From contig NZ_CP099966.1 of the NCBI RefSeq assembly GCF_025403485.1, positions 4,152,501 through 4,216,500 of the forward strand: 64,000 nucleotides of DNA, written 5' to 3'. This DNA is from Chryseobacterium paludis. Lineage in GTDB: Bacteria > Bacteroidota > Bacteroidia > Flavobacteriales > Weeksellaceae. The position numbers were made by a program, and so were the translations under genes. Below the pieces are notes generated by a model that saw only the letters and a program-made list of their open reading frames with translations, was not told the DNA's origin and did no database searches. This document shows positions 1 to 6,739 of the stretch, piece after piece. Position 1 is the first letter of the stretch; each line of letters begins with the position of its first letter.

Positions 1-1121
1 ATCTTTCTTTGATTACAATTCGCAATAAATCTTGTCGCTTTATCCGCTGAATCAGAATAAATAACTCCTCCAAATTGCATTTCTCCTTTGCCACTTTTTA
101 CCAATTTTCTCTGGTTAGCAACAATTCCTACAGACCAGCCATCCACCCGCGCAGTTGCGCAAATAATGGTTTTTCCATAATCAGGTTTATATTCTTCGTA
201 CTCAGAATTATCAACCATACATTTTATGATATCTAATGTGTCATATTGTTCAGTTCTGGAAGATGGCATAATACCAAAAATGTTCTCTGGGTTTTCTTTT
301 GGAGGGAAACTTTCAATCCTATCAAAACCTGCTTTTTCAGTACTTCCGATAGATTTCATTATATTTTTTATTCTATCTAAAGCGTCTTTATCATCTTTAG
401 CTTTATAATCAGTAACACCCGAAATAGAACAGTGTGTAGTAGCTCCTCCAAGAGTTTCATTATCTATACTTTCACCAATAGCAGCTTTTACAAGATAACT
501 GCCAGCTAAGAAAATTGAACCTGTTTTATCAACAATCATGGCTTCATCACTCATGATAGGCAGGTAAGCACCACCAGCAACACAACTGCCCATTACTGCA
601 GAAATCTGAATGATTCCCATGGAGCTCATTTTAGCATTATTCCTAAAAATTCTTCCAAAGTGTTCTTTATCAGGAAATATTTCGTCCTGCATAGGTAAAT
701 AAACACCAGCAGAATCTACCAGATAAATAATAGGAAGTTTGTTTTCCATTGCAATTTCCTGAGCTCTGAGATTTTTCTTTCCAGTAATTGGAAACCAGGC
801 ACCAGCTTTTACTGAAGCGTCGTTAGCGACAATAAGACATTGTCTTCCAGAAACATAACCTATAACTACAACAACTCCACCAGAAGGACATCCACCATGC
901 TCGGTATACATTTCATAACCAGCGAAAGCTCCTACTTCTATGGAATCTGAATTCTTATCAAGGAGATATTCAATTCTTTCTCTTGCAGTCATTTTTCCTT
1001 CGTCACGTAACTTTTGAAGCTTTTTCTCTCCACCTCCTTTTTTTATTTCAGCAAGTAAACGATTTATTTCGGATAATTTTAATCTATTTTGATCTTCTCG
1101 TTTGTTGAATTCGATGTCCAT
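1..1121 (-). CDS. Acyl-CoA carboxylase, carboxyltransferase (beta) subunit, partial
   Basis: This gene runs off the left edge of the window, so only the N-terminal 373 codons from the ATG at 1121 are visible. The protein is the biotin-dependent carboxyltransferase half of an acyl-CoA carboxylase, most like methylcrotonyl-CoA carboxylase beta, a family of about 540 residues. Visible crotonase-fold signatures include GGVVVVIGYVSG, DSAGVYLPMQDEIF and GSCVAGGAYLP, the last holding the glycine pairs expected to form the oxyanion hole. It would move CO2 from carboxybiotin to a CoA thioester in branched-chain amino acid or propionate breakdown. The biotin-carrying alpha subunit is not in view. Substrate specificity (methylcrotonyl versus propionyl) cannot be settled from this fragment. 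Confidence 0.9.
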   Translation of the reverse strand, partial: MDIEFNKREDQNRLKLSEINRLLAEIKKGGGEKKLQKLRDEGKMTARERIEYLLDKNSDSIEVGAFAGYEMYTEHGGCPSGGVVVVIGYVSGRQCLIVANDASVKAGAWFPITGKKNLRAQEIAMENKLPIIYLVDSAGVYLPMQDEIFPDKEHFGRIFRNNAKMSSMGIIQISAVMGSCVAGGAYLPIMSDEAMIVDKTGSIFLAGSYLVKAAIGESIDNETLGGATTHCSISGVTDYKAKDDKDALDRIKNIMKSIGSTEKAGFDRIESFPPKENPENIFGIMPSSRTEQYDTLDIIKCMVDNSEYEEYKPDYGKTIICATARVDGWSVGIVANQRKLVKSGKGEMQFGGVIYSDSADKATRFIANCNQRK

Positions 1122-1241
1122 AAAATTTTTAATTTTTTACGCCTAAAGATACTATTTTTAAAGAGAATATTATTTTTGGTAAAACAAGTGTTTAATAGGT
1201 TGGTTTACAGAAAATTGTGAAATATTTAACAAAAAATTATT

Positions 1242-1271
1242 TTTGATTAATTGATATTTTTGCTAACTTTA
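1242..1271 (+). promoter_or_regulatory. Bacteroidetes-type promoter for the candidate small RNA
   Basis: TTTG at 1242-1245 is followed after 18 bases by TAACTTTA at 1264-1271. This matches the Bacteroidetes sigma-A consensus (TTTG, about 19 bases, TAnnTTTG) except for the last base. Transcription would start near 1276-1280. Inference from sequence only. Confidence 0.5.
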
Positions 1272-1276
1272 CGTAA

Positions 1277-1388
1277 GAGTATTGAGGGGTATTATTCCCT
1301 TCGCAAAATACTCTGTTCCTAGTTTATTTTTTTAATAGTTTATTATTTGAAAGCCCCGAAAGTTGAATAAATTTTCGGGGTTTTTTTA
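1277..1388 (+). ncRNA. Candidate small RNA of about 110 nt
   Basis: A promoter-like sequence just upstream and an intrinsic terminator at the end define a transcript of about 110 bases with no coding capacity. The 5' end folds: GAGTATT at 1277-1283 pairs with AATACTC at 1307-1313, and inside it AGGG at 1285-1288 pairs with CCCT at 1297-1300. An AU-rich linker follows, then the GC-rich terminator hairpin. I cannot assign it to a known RNA family: the two ends do not pair with each other as in 6S RNA, and no SRP tetraloop is visible. It could instead be a leader for the EamA gene, but the terminator argues for a free-standing RNA. Confidence 0.45.
1354..1388 (+). terminator. Intrinsic terminator
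   Basis: CCCCGAAA at 1354-1361 pairs with TTTCGGGG at 1373-1380, followed by seven T residues. It ends no protein gene, which is why a small RNA is proposed. Confidence 0.75.
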
Positions 1389-1525
1389 TTCATTTTATTT
1401 CGTTTTCCAAGTCTGTCAATTTATTGAAATTAAGTACTTATAAAATTCTGAAAAAGTCGAATAAAATTTAATTGCTTTTTCTTCAAATCTATTTTTATTT
1501 ATCAAAGAATTGCAAAACCTATTCG

Positions 1526-1533
1526 TAAATTTG
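1526..1533 (+). promoter_or_regulatory. -7 element upstream of the EamA gene
   Basis: TAAATTTG at 1526-1533 is an exact TAnnTTTG match, 26 bases before the ATG at 1560. The only nearby TTG (1510-1512) is 13 bases away, shorter than usual, so the -33 element is weak or absent. Confidence 0.45.
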
Positions 1534-1559
1534 CATCTTAAAAATTCAAAAGATAGGTT

Positions 1560-2438
1560 ATGCATAAATTAGCACTTTTCAGATTGCATTTAATTATATT
1601 TTTATGGGGGTTCACTGCAATCTTGGGAAAATTAATTCATGCCAATGCACAAGTTCTTGTATTTTACAGAATGCTATTTGCAGCCATTTGCCTATACGCC
1701 TATATAAGAATCTATAAAAAGGAAAGTATAAAGGTTTCAAGGAAAATATTTTTTCAATTGGCGGCCATAGGAACTGCAATGGCTATCCATTGGTTTTGTT
1801 TCTTCTATTCCATTAAAGTCTCGAATGTTTCCATAGCTTTAAGCTGTTTATCGTTATCAACTCTTTTTGCTTCGATATTAGAACCTATTATCTTTAAACG
1901 AAAGATCGATGTTTCAGAAGTTATCATGGGAATAGTCATAGTGGCTTGTATTCTTTTAATTTTTAAAACAGAGTTTCAATATAAAGAGGGAATTCTCTAC
2001 GGGGTATTATGTGCAATTTTCGGGACTGTCTTTTCAGTCTTTAATGGTAAAATGTTTGGAAAAACAAGTTCAGGAAATATCATTTTTTATGAAATTTTCT
2101 GTGGTTGGGCAGTTTTGTTGATATTTTATTTGTTTTCGGGACAAATTTTTCAAATGGATGAAATAAACTATAGGGATATTGCGTTAATATGCTTGTTAGC
2201 AAGTGTTTTTACGGCTTTTCCAATGTTGGAATCGGTTAATTTAATGAAGTATATTTCTCCGTTTACACTAATTTTAACAGTTAATTTAGAACCAGTTTAC
2301 GGAATTATACTAGCTTTTTTTATCTTTGGCGAATCAGAACATATGAGCCCTATATTTTATATAGCATCATTTGTTATGATATTGGCAATTATAGCCAATG
2401 GATTGATAAAAGCCAGAAAACAAAAAAAAACTAATTAA
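1560..2438 (+). CDS. EamA/DMT-family transporter
   Basis: This 292-residue integral membrane protein has about ten hydrophobic segments arranged as two EamA repeats (about residues 5-137 and 148-285), the pattern of the drug/metabolite transporter superfamily in the inner membrane. Signs include the N-terminal helix with LWGFTAILGKLI and the second-repeat stretch ending NLEPVYGIILAFFIFGE, where an acidic residue before a glycine-rich helix is typical. Members export amino acids or other small metabolites, but the substrate cannot be read from sequence. It sits 13 bases before the PorV/PorQ-like gene on the same strand, so the two may be co-transcribed although no functional link is evident. 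Confidence 0.88.
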   Translation: MHKLALFRLHLIIFLWGFTAILGKLIHANAQVLVFYRMLFAAICLYAYIRIYKKESIKVSRKIFFQLAAIGTAMAIHWFCFFYSIKVSNVSIALSCLSLSTLFASILEPIIFKRKIDVSEVIMGIVIVACILLIFKTEFQYKEGILYGVLCAIFGTVFSVFNGKMFGKTSSGNIIFYEIFCGWAVLLIFYLFSGQIFQMDEINYRDIALICLLASVFTAFPMLESVNLMKYISPFTLILTVNLEPVYGIILAFFIFGESEHMSPIFYIASFVMILAIIANGLIKARKQKKTN

Positions 2439-2451
2439 GCATCAAATTTAT

Positions 2452-3534
2452 ATGATGAAAAAATATCTATTATTTTTATTTTCACTGTTATTCGGGATGT
2501 CTCAATCCCAAATTATCAGGAAATATTCCAATGAATTTCTAAATATTGGAGCAGGAGCAAGAGGACTGGCTATGGGAGGTGCTGTGATTTCAAACCAGGA
2601 TGATGTCTACTCTCCAATGTGGAATCCCGCAGGTTTAATGTCAATCGAAAGAGACTGGCAGGGTGCTGCAATGCATGCTGAATATTTCGAATCCATTGCT
2701 AAATATGATTATCTGGCTTATGCAAAAGTATTGGAAGAAGGAGTTTTTGGAGTTTCAGTTGTTAGACTTGGTGTTGATAATATCTTGAATACAACTCAAA
2801 TGATTGATGCTGAAGGTAATATTGATTATGATAAAATCACGAAATTCTCACAATCTGATTATGCTGCAATACTTTCTTATGCTTTTCATCCAGCGGGAAA
2901 TACAAAATTAGATGTAGGAGTAAATGCGAAAATAGTATATAGAAATGTTGGGAAATTTGCCAGCGGATACGGATTTGGTTTCGATGTTGGAGCCATTTAT
3001 AAGGCAGATAATGGCTGGAAGTTTGGCGGCATGCTTCGCGATGCTACAACAACAGTTAACTTCTGGAGTATTAATCAAAAAGAATTATCTACAGTTGTTA
3101 ATGGTGAGGAATTTAACCCGGCACCCAAAGATAAGATGGAACTTACGATGCCCAAGCTTAATGTAGGAGCTAGTAAGATATTTGAAATTAACAGCAGTAT
3201 ATACGTTTTACCGGAAGCTGGAATAAATGTAGATTTTGCTAAAACTGCGGCTCTGGTTTCAACAGATTTTGCTAGTATTACACCTTATGCCGGAGCTGAA
3301 CTAGGTTATCAGAAAATGATCTTTGTAAGACTAGGGGTAAATCGTTTCCAGTCTATTACGGATATTGAAGATTTAAAAAGAAAAGTTTCTTTTCAACCGA
3401 GTGCTGGTTTAGGTATTAGATACAGGGGACTTACTTTAGATTATGCGATTACAAACTCGGGAATTGGAGGATCTAACTTCTATTCTAATTTCTTTTCCCT
3501 AAAGCTAGATATGGGAACATTTAGAAATGATTAA
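2452..3534 (+). CDS. PorV/PorQ-family outer-membrane protein
   Basis: This 360-residue protein starts with a signal peptide (about residues 1-19, ending near QSQ). The motif NIGAGARGLAMGGA, followed by a segment with DVYSPMWNPAGL, is characteristic of the PorV/PorQ (UPF0164) outer-membrane beta-barrels. In Porphyromonas and Flavobacterium, PorV and PorQ belong to the type IX secretion and attachment machinery. The rest alternates as expected for a 14-stranded barrel and ends in a short beta strand. Canonical PorV lies next to porU and is somewhat longer; neither applies here, so this is probably a PorQ-like member or a paralogue. Two adjacent ATGs (2452 and 2455) are possible starts. A secreted protein gene follows after 11 bases. 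Confidence 0.8.
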   Translation: MMKKYLLFLFSLLFGMSQSQIIRKYSNEFLNIGAGARGLAMGGAVISNQDDVYSPMWNPAGLMSIERDWQGAAMHAEYFESIAKYDYLAYAKVLEEGVFGVSVVRLGVDNILNTTQMIDAEGNIDYDKITKFSQSDYAAILSYAFHPAGNTKLDVGVNAKIVYRNVGKFASGYGFGFDVGAIYKADNGWKFGGMLRDATTTVNFWSINQKELSTVVNGEEFNPAPKDKMELTMPKLNVGASKIFEINSSIYVLPEAGINVDFAKTAALVSTDFASITPYAGAELGYQKMIFVRLGVNRFQSITDIEDLKRKVSFQPSAGLGIRYRGLTLDYAITNSGIGGSNFYSNFFSLKLDMGTFRND

Positions 3535-3545
3535 AAATTAAAAAA

Positions 3546-4316
3546 ATGAAAAAAGCATCACTATTTATATTGACCGTTTGTTCAATGTTAACTTTCGGAC
3601 AAAAAGTATCAGATTATAAATATATTTCTATTCCGGAGAAGTTTACAACTTTTAAAGAAAATTTTGAGTTAGATATGGTACTATCGAAATCGCTTAAAAG
3701 CAAGAAATATGTTGTTCTTCAGGGAAATAAAGATCAGTGGCCTGCAGAAGCAAAAGATAATTCTTGTAATGTTCTAAATGCAGATGTTGTGGACGACAGT
3801 GGTTTTTTAAGAAATAAGGTTGTTTTACAGTTTAAAGACTGTCATGATAAAATTGTATTGGCGAGCAAAGGAGCTTCAAACATTAAGGATTATAAAGAAG
3901 GATTTCAGGATGCATTAAAGCAAACCTTTGTGGCAGTGCCTGTTTCTTACCCTACTGTAATGGCCGTTCAGACTGAAACTAAAAGTATTGAACAGGTTAA
4001 AGAGACTCCAACAACTGAAGTTGTTGCTTCCTCTGCTTCTACTTCCTCTACTTCTTCTGGAAGTACTGCTAGCAAATATAGTAATGGTAAATTAAATCTA
4101 CAGAAAGTACAGATCGACAACAGTCAGTTTATTCTTGTAAGACCTGATAGCTCTATTCCTTATGCTACTTTTAAGGAAACAACAAAAAGAGATGTTTTCA
4201 GAGTGAAGTTTGAAAATGGAGATACTACGATTGGTTATTATGAAAATGGAAATATTGTAATAGAAGTTCCTGCTGCAAATGGTGGATATTCTAAAGATAT
4301 ATTTTTAGGTAAATAA
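3546..4316 (+). CDS. Secreted protein of unknown function downstream of the PorV/PorQ-like gene
   Basis: I do not recognise this 256-residue protein. It has a signal peptide (about residues 1-18, ending TFGQ) and an N-terminal region of about 130 residues with two cysteines (NSCNV and KDCHDK) that could form a disulfide. A serine/threonine-rich linker follows (about residues 160-178), then a C-terminal domain of about 75 residues rich in alternating polar and hydrophobic residues that looks like beta structure. It begins 11 bases after the PorV/PorQ-like gene and ends at a terminator, so the two form an operon with the EamA gene possibly at its head. Envelope localisation is likely; a role with its neighbour is inference. 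Confidence 0.7.
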   Translation: MKKASLFILTVCSMLTFGQKVSDYKYISIPEKFTTFKENFELDMVLSKSLKSKKYVVLQGNKDQWPAEAKDNSCNVLNADVVDDSGFLRNKVVLQFKDCHDKIVLASKGASNIKDYKEGFQDALKQTFVAVPVSYPTVMAVQTETKSIEQVKETPTTEVVASSASTSSTSSGSTASKYSNGKLNLQKVQIDNSQFILVRPDSSIPYATFKETTKRDVFRVKFENGDTTIGYYENGNIVIEVPAANGGYSKDIFLGK

Positions 4317-4344
4317 GATATTATTATCGATTAGGATATAAAAG

Positions 4345-4376
4345 AATCCCTTGTCTAAACAGACAAGGGATTTTTA
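4345..4376. terminator. Bidirectional terminator
   Basis: ATCCCTTGTCT at 4346-4356 pairs with AGACAAGGGAT at 4361-4371, followed by T residues on the plus strand. It lies between convergent genes and can serve both. Confidence 0.75.
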
Positions 4377-4399
4377 TTAAACCATTTAAAAATTAAAAA

Positions 4400-4969
4400 C
4401 TATGGCATTAAAACAGTGTCTATGACATGAATTACTCCATTGGATTGATTGACGTCTGCGATAGTAACTTTTGCACTGTTACCCTTTGCATCTTTAATAT
4501 AAAGATCTTTACCTTTCGTCCAGAATGTGACATCTTCACCTTCTACAGTCTTCATCATACTTTTCCCATTTCCAGCTTTTACAGCGGCCCAAATTTCTTT
4601 AGCACTGTACTTTCCAGCGAGTACATGATAGGTTAAAATCTTAGTGAGCATTTCTTTATTCTCAGGCTTCACCAGATTTTCTACCGTTCCTTTTGGAAGT
4701 TTAGCAAATGCAGCATCAGTAGGAGCCAGGACAGTAAAAGGTCCACTTCCTTGTAAAGTTTCTACCAATCCAGCGGCTTTCACTGCAGCTACTAATGTTT
4801 TATGATCTTTAGAGTTTACAGCATTTTCAATGATATTTTTTGAGGGATACATAGCAGCCCCACCTACCATTACTGTTTTTTCTTTCATTGTTTGTGCTGT
4901 TACCTTCCCACTTAATACGAATGATAAAGTGACCATTCCGAATACGGCGATTTTTGATCTTGTGTTCAT
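4400..4969 (-). CDS. Secreted fasciclin (FAS1) domain protein
   Basis: This 189-residue protein has a signal peptide (about residues 1-25, ending VTAQ) and one FAS1 domain (about residues 45-188). Both conserved boxes are visible: H1 as [14 protein letters not shown] and H2 as [13 protein letters not shown] at the extreme C-terminus, with the YH motif in [13 protein letters not shown]1 domains mediate adhesion or ligand binding at cell surfaces. No lipobox or sorting domain is seen, so it is probably periplasmic or released. The gene is divergent from an ECF sigma/anti-sigma pair. In mycobacteria the SigK-RskA pair controls FAS1 proteins MPT70 and MPT83, so similar control here is a reasonable inference. 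Confidence 0.92.
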   Translation of the reverse strand: MNTRSKIAVFGMVTLSFVLSGKVTAQTMKEKTVMVGGAAMYPSKNIIENAVNSKDHKTLVAAVKAAGLVETLQGSGPFTVLAPTDAAFAKLPKGTVENLVKPENKEMLTKILTYHVLAGKYSAKEIWAAVKAGNGKSMMKTVEGEDVTFWTKGKDLYIKDAKGNSAKVTIADVNQSNGVIHVIDTVLMP

Positions 4970-4999
4970 TTTTTGATTTTTTAATTAAATAATATTTGA

Positions 5000-5039
5000 T
5001 TCTTATCTTATTCTTATCATCATTTACGACATTAATGTC
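5000..5039. promoter_or_regulatory. Direct repeat and palindrome upstream of the fasciclin gene
   Basis: TTCTTATC occurs at 5000-5007 and again at 5011-5018, 11 bases apart and so on the same helix face. A perfect 12-base palindrome, GACATTAATGTC, follows at 5028-5039. They lie 31-70 bases before the fasciclin start codon and could bind a regulator or form part of its promoter. The function is inference. Confidence 0.35.
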
Positions 5040-5267
5040 ATTTCAGATTTAAAAAGATTTTGTTTTTAAATTTTTAAGCTCTGTTTAAATATGTAATGGA
5101 TATACCAGGGTACTATGGGTTTAATTTTTTAGTTTTTGGTTGAATAACATATTTTCTGCAAGTCAGTATTAAAAAGAATAAAGAAATTGTCTTTAAAAAG
5201 GTATTTTCCATATTCTTATTTTTTTACTTAAAATCATATACGAAATAAAAGAACTTTTGGTTTTTAC

Positions 5268-5296
5268 TTGTTATATGTTTTATTTTGTTACATTTG
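5268..5296 (+). promoter_or_regulatory. Promoter of the ECF sigma factor gene
   Basis: TTG at 5268-5270, an 18-base spacer and TACATTTG at 5289-5296 match the Bacteroidetes housekeeping promoter. Transcription would start near 5301-5303, leaving a very short leader if translation starts near 5315. An ATG at 5299 overlaps the predicted start site and is out of frame. Confidence 0.6.
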
Positions 5297-5353
5297 GAAT
5301 GAAAAATATTCGCTATTAAAACAATCTATTCGGAGGACGAACTTGTCGTTTTA

Positions 5354-5863
5354 TTGAAAGAAAAAAACGAAGCTGGTTTTCATTACTTGTATGACCACTA
5401 TTCTGGTGCGCTCTATGGTGTAGTACTCCGAATTGTACAATCAAAAGAATATACTGAAGAAATTATTCAGGACGTTTTCGTAAAAATCTGGAATTCCATT
5501 CATCAATATGATATCAGTAAAGGGAGATTCTATACCTGGATGATTAATATTGCCAGAAACACAGCGATCGATTATTTAAAATCAAAAAGTTTTCAAAACG
5601 AACTAAAAAACCAATCAATTCCGGATTTCGTATATAACAGTGCAGAACTTTCTACCACGAATGATGCATCTGATTTCATTGGTTTTAGTAATGTTCTTGA
5701 AAGTTTGGAATCTGATAAGCAGGAACTTATAGATCTGGCTTATTATCAGGGATATACACAGAATGAAATATCTGATAAATTGAAAATACCTTTGGGTACG
5801 GTAAAAACGAAAATGCGAAATGCATTAATAAAATTAAAGGATTTGTTAAAAGATTATCAATAA
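5354..5863 (+). CDS. ECF-type RNA polymerase sigma factor
   Basis: The 169-residue product has sigma-70 region 2 (about residues 10-75, with YLYDHYSGALYG and EEIIQDVFVKIW) and region 4 (about residues 115-165, with YYQGYTQNEISDKLKIPLGTVKTKMRNAL), the two-domain plan of an ECF sigma factor. It would redirect RNA polymerase to a small regulon. The start is uncertain: the TTG at 5354 is the only standard start codon in frame, but the open frame extends upstream to a stop at 5300-5302, and the residues there (IKTIYSEDELVVLL) look like a genuine sigma N-terminus. The ATT at 5315 is therefore a strong alternative. The anti-sigma gene follows after one base. Sequence in region 2 resembles SigK-like groups paired with RskA. 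Confidence 0.9.
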   Translation: MKEKNEAGFHYLYDHYSGALYGVVLRIVQSKEYTEEIIQDVFVKIWNSIHQYDISKGRFYTWMINIARNTAIDYLKSKSFQNELKNQSIPDFVYNSAELSTTNDASDFIGFSNVLESLESDKQELIDLAYYQGYTQNEISDKLKIPLGTVKTKMRNALIKLKDLLKDYQ

Positions 5864-5864
5864 A

Positions 5865-6683
5865 TTGAACACTAAGGAATACATATCATCCGGAATCATA
5901 GAATCTTATATTCTAGGTCTTGCTTCTCCAGAGGAGGCAGGTATTTTGGAGTGTGTGATGAAAAATAATGCTGAAGTAAAGGCGGCTTTTGAGGAAGCAC
6001 AAAAAACATTGGAAGATCTTGCGACAGCACAGGCTGTAGCTCCACCTGTAGAATTAAAGTCTAAGATTTGGGCTAAGATTCAAAAGGAGCAAACTATTGA
6101 CGAAATAAAACCGGTAGTTTTACAAAATGAATCCAATGTACATTCTGAAAAGGAGACAAAAGAAATTGTGGTTCAGAAAAATAATACTTGGAAGACATAT
6201 GCTATTGCGGCTTCGGTGTTATTTTTAGTAAGTATAGCAGGGAATCTATTTTGGATGAATAATCAATCCAAAAACAAGGCAGATATAGCGAAATTAGAAA
6301 CTGAAAAACAGTCTAAAGATCTGGCTTTGCAAAAGATGAATGAAAAATGGAATATGATGTCCAGCCCCGATATGCAATTGGTCAAGTTAAAAGGAGTGGA
6401 GAAACATGCAGATTCCAAAGCTATGGTTTTTTGGAACAAGAATACCAAAGAGGTCTATCTAAATGCTGAAGACTTGCCGAAAGCTCCGGCAGGAATGCAG
6501 TATCAGCTTTGGGCCATAGCAGATGGAAAGCCCGTAAATGCAGGAATGTATACAAAAGAAAAAGACAGTAAAATTGCTCTTGCCAACATATCTAAAGCCC
6601 AGGCTTTTGCCATAACTCTTGAAAAAGAAGGCGGAAGTGAGGTGCCTACAATGGAAAATATGTATGTAATGGGAGGTGTATAA
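5865..6683 (+). CDS. RskA-like transmembrane anti-sigma factor
   Basis: This 272-residue protein starts at a TTG one base after the sigma factor stop, implying translational coupling. The N-terminal cytoplasmic part (about residues 1-105), containing IESYILGLASPEEA, is the anti-sigma segment that would bind the ECF factor. One transmembrane helix spans about residues 111-131. The C-terminal part (about 150-272), with AGMQYQLWAIADGKPVNAGMY, matches the extracytoplasmic anti-sigma-K-factor (RskA) domain. No zinc-binding HxxxCxxC motif is present, as in RskA. Release of the sigma factor in this family is by regulated proteolysis, which is family knowledge and not visible here. Divergent neighbour: a fasciclin protein. 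Confidence 0.88.
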   Translation: MNTKEYISSGIIESYILGLASPEEAGILECVMKNNAEVKAAFEEAQKTLEDLATAQAVAPPVELKSKIWAKIQKEQTIDEIKPVVLQNESNVHSEKETKEIVVQKNNTWKTYAIAASVLFLVSIAGNLFWMNNQSKNKADIAKLETEKQSKDLALQKMNEKWNMMSSPDMQLVKLKGVEKHADSKAMVFWNKNTKEVYLNAEDLPKAPAGMQYQLWAIADGKPVNAGMYTKEKDSKIALANISKAQAFAITLEKEGGSEVPTMENMYVMGGV

Positions 6684-6703
6684 AAATATGATTTACCATC
6701 TAA

Positions 6704-6734
6704 ATAAAAAAACGCTCGAAAGAGCGTTTTTTTA
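6704..6734. terminator. Bidirectional terminator
   Basis: AACGCTC at 6711-6717 pairs with GAGCGTT at 6722-6728, flanked by A and T runs. It lies between the convergent anti-sigma and uvrC genes. Confidence 0.8.
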
Positions 6735-6739
6735 TTTAT

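Larger units (their letters stand above)
1122..1559. other. Gene-free stretch holding a candidate small RNA
   Basis: These 438 bases separate two divergent genes and contain no open reading frame of note. They hold the leader of the carboxylase gene, a promoter-like sequence near 1242-1271, a stem-loop transcript candidate ending in a strong terminator, and a -7 element for the EamA gene near 1526. Confidence 0.7.
4970..5353. other. Divergent intergenic region between fasciclin and sigma factor genes
   Basis: These 384 AT-rich bases hold no gene. They contain an operator-like direct repeat (5000-5018), a 12-base palindrome (5028-5039) and the promoter of the sigma factor gene (5268-5296). 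Confidence 0.6.

Noticed and set aside
1277..1388. 6S RNA or SRP RNA
   Set aside because: The ends of the transcript do not pair with each other, there is no long central bulge, and no SRP-type tetraloop helix is visible.
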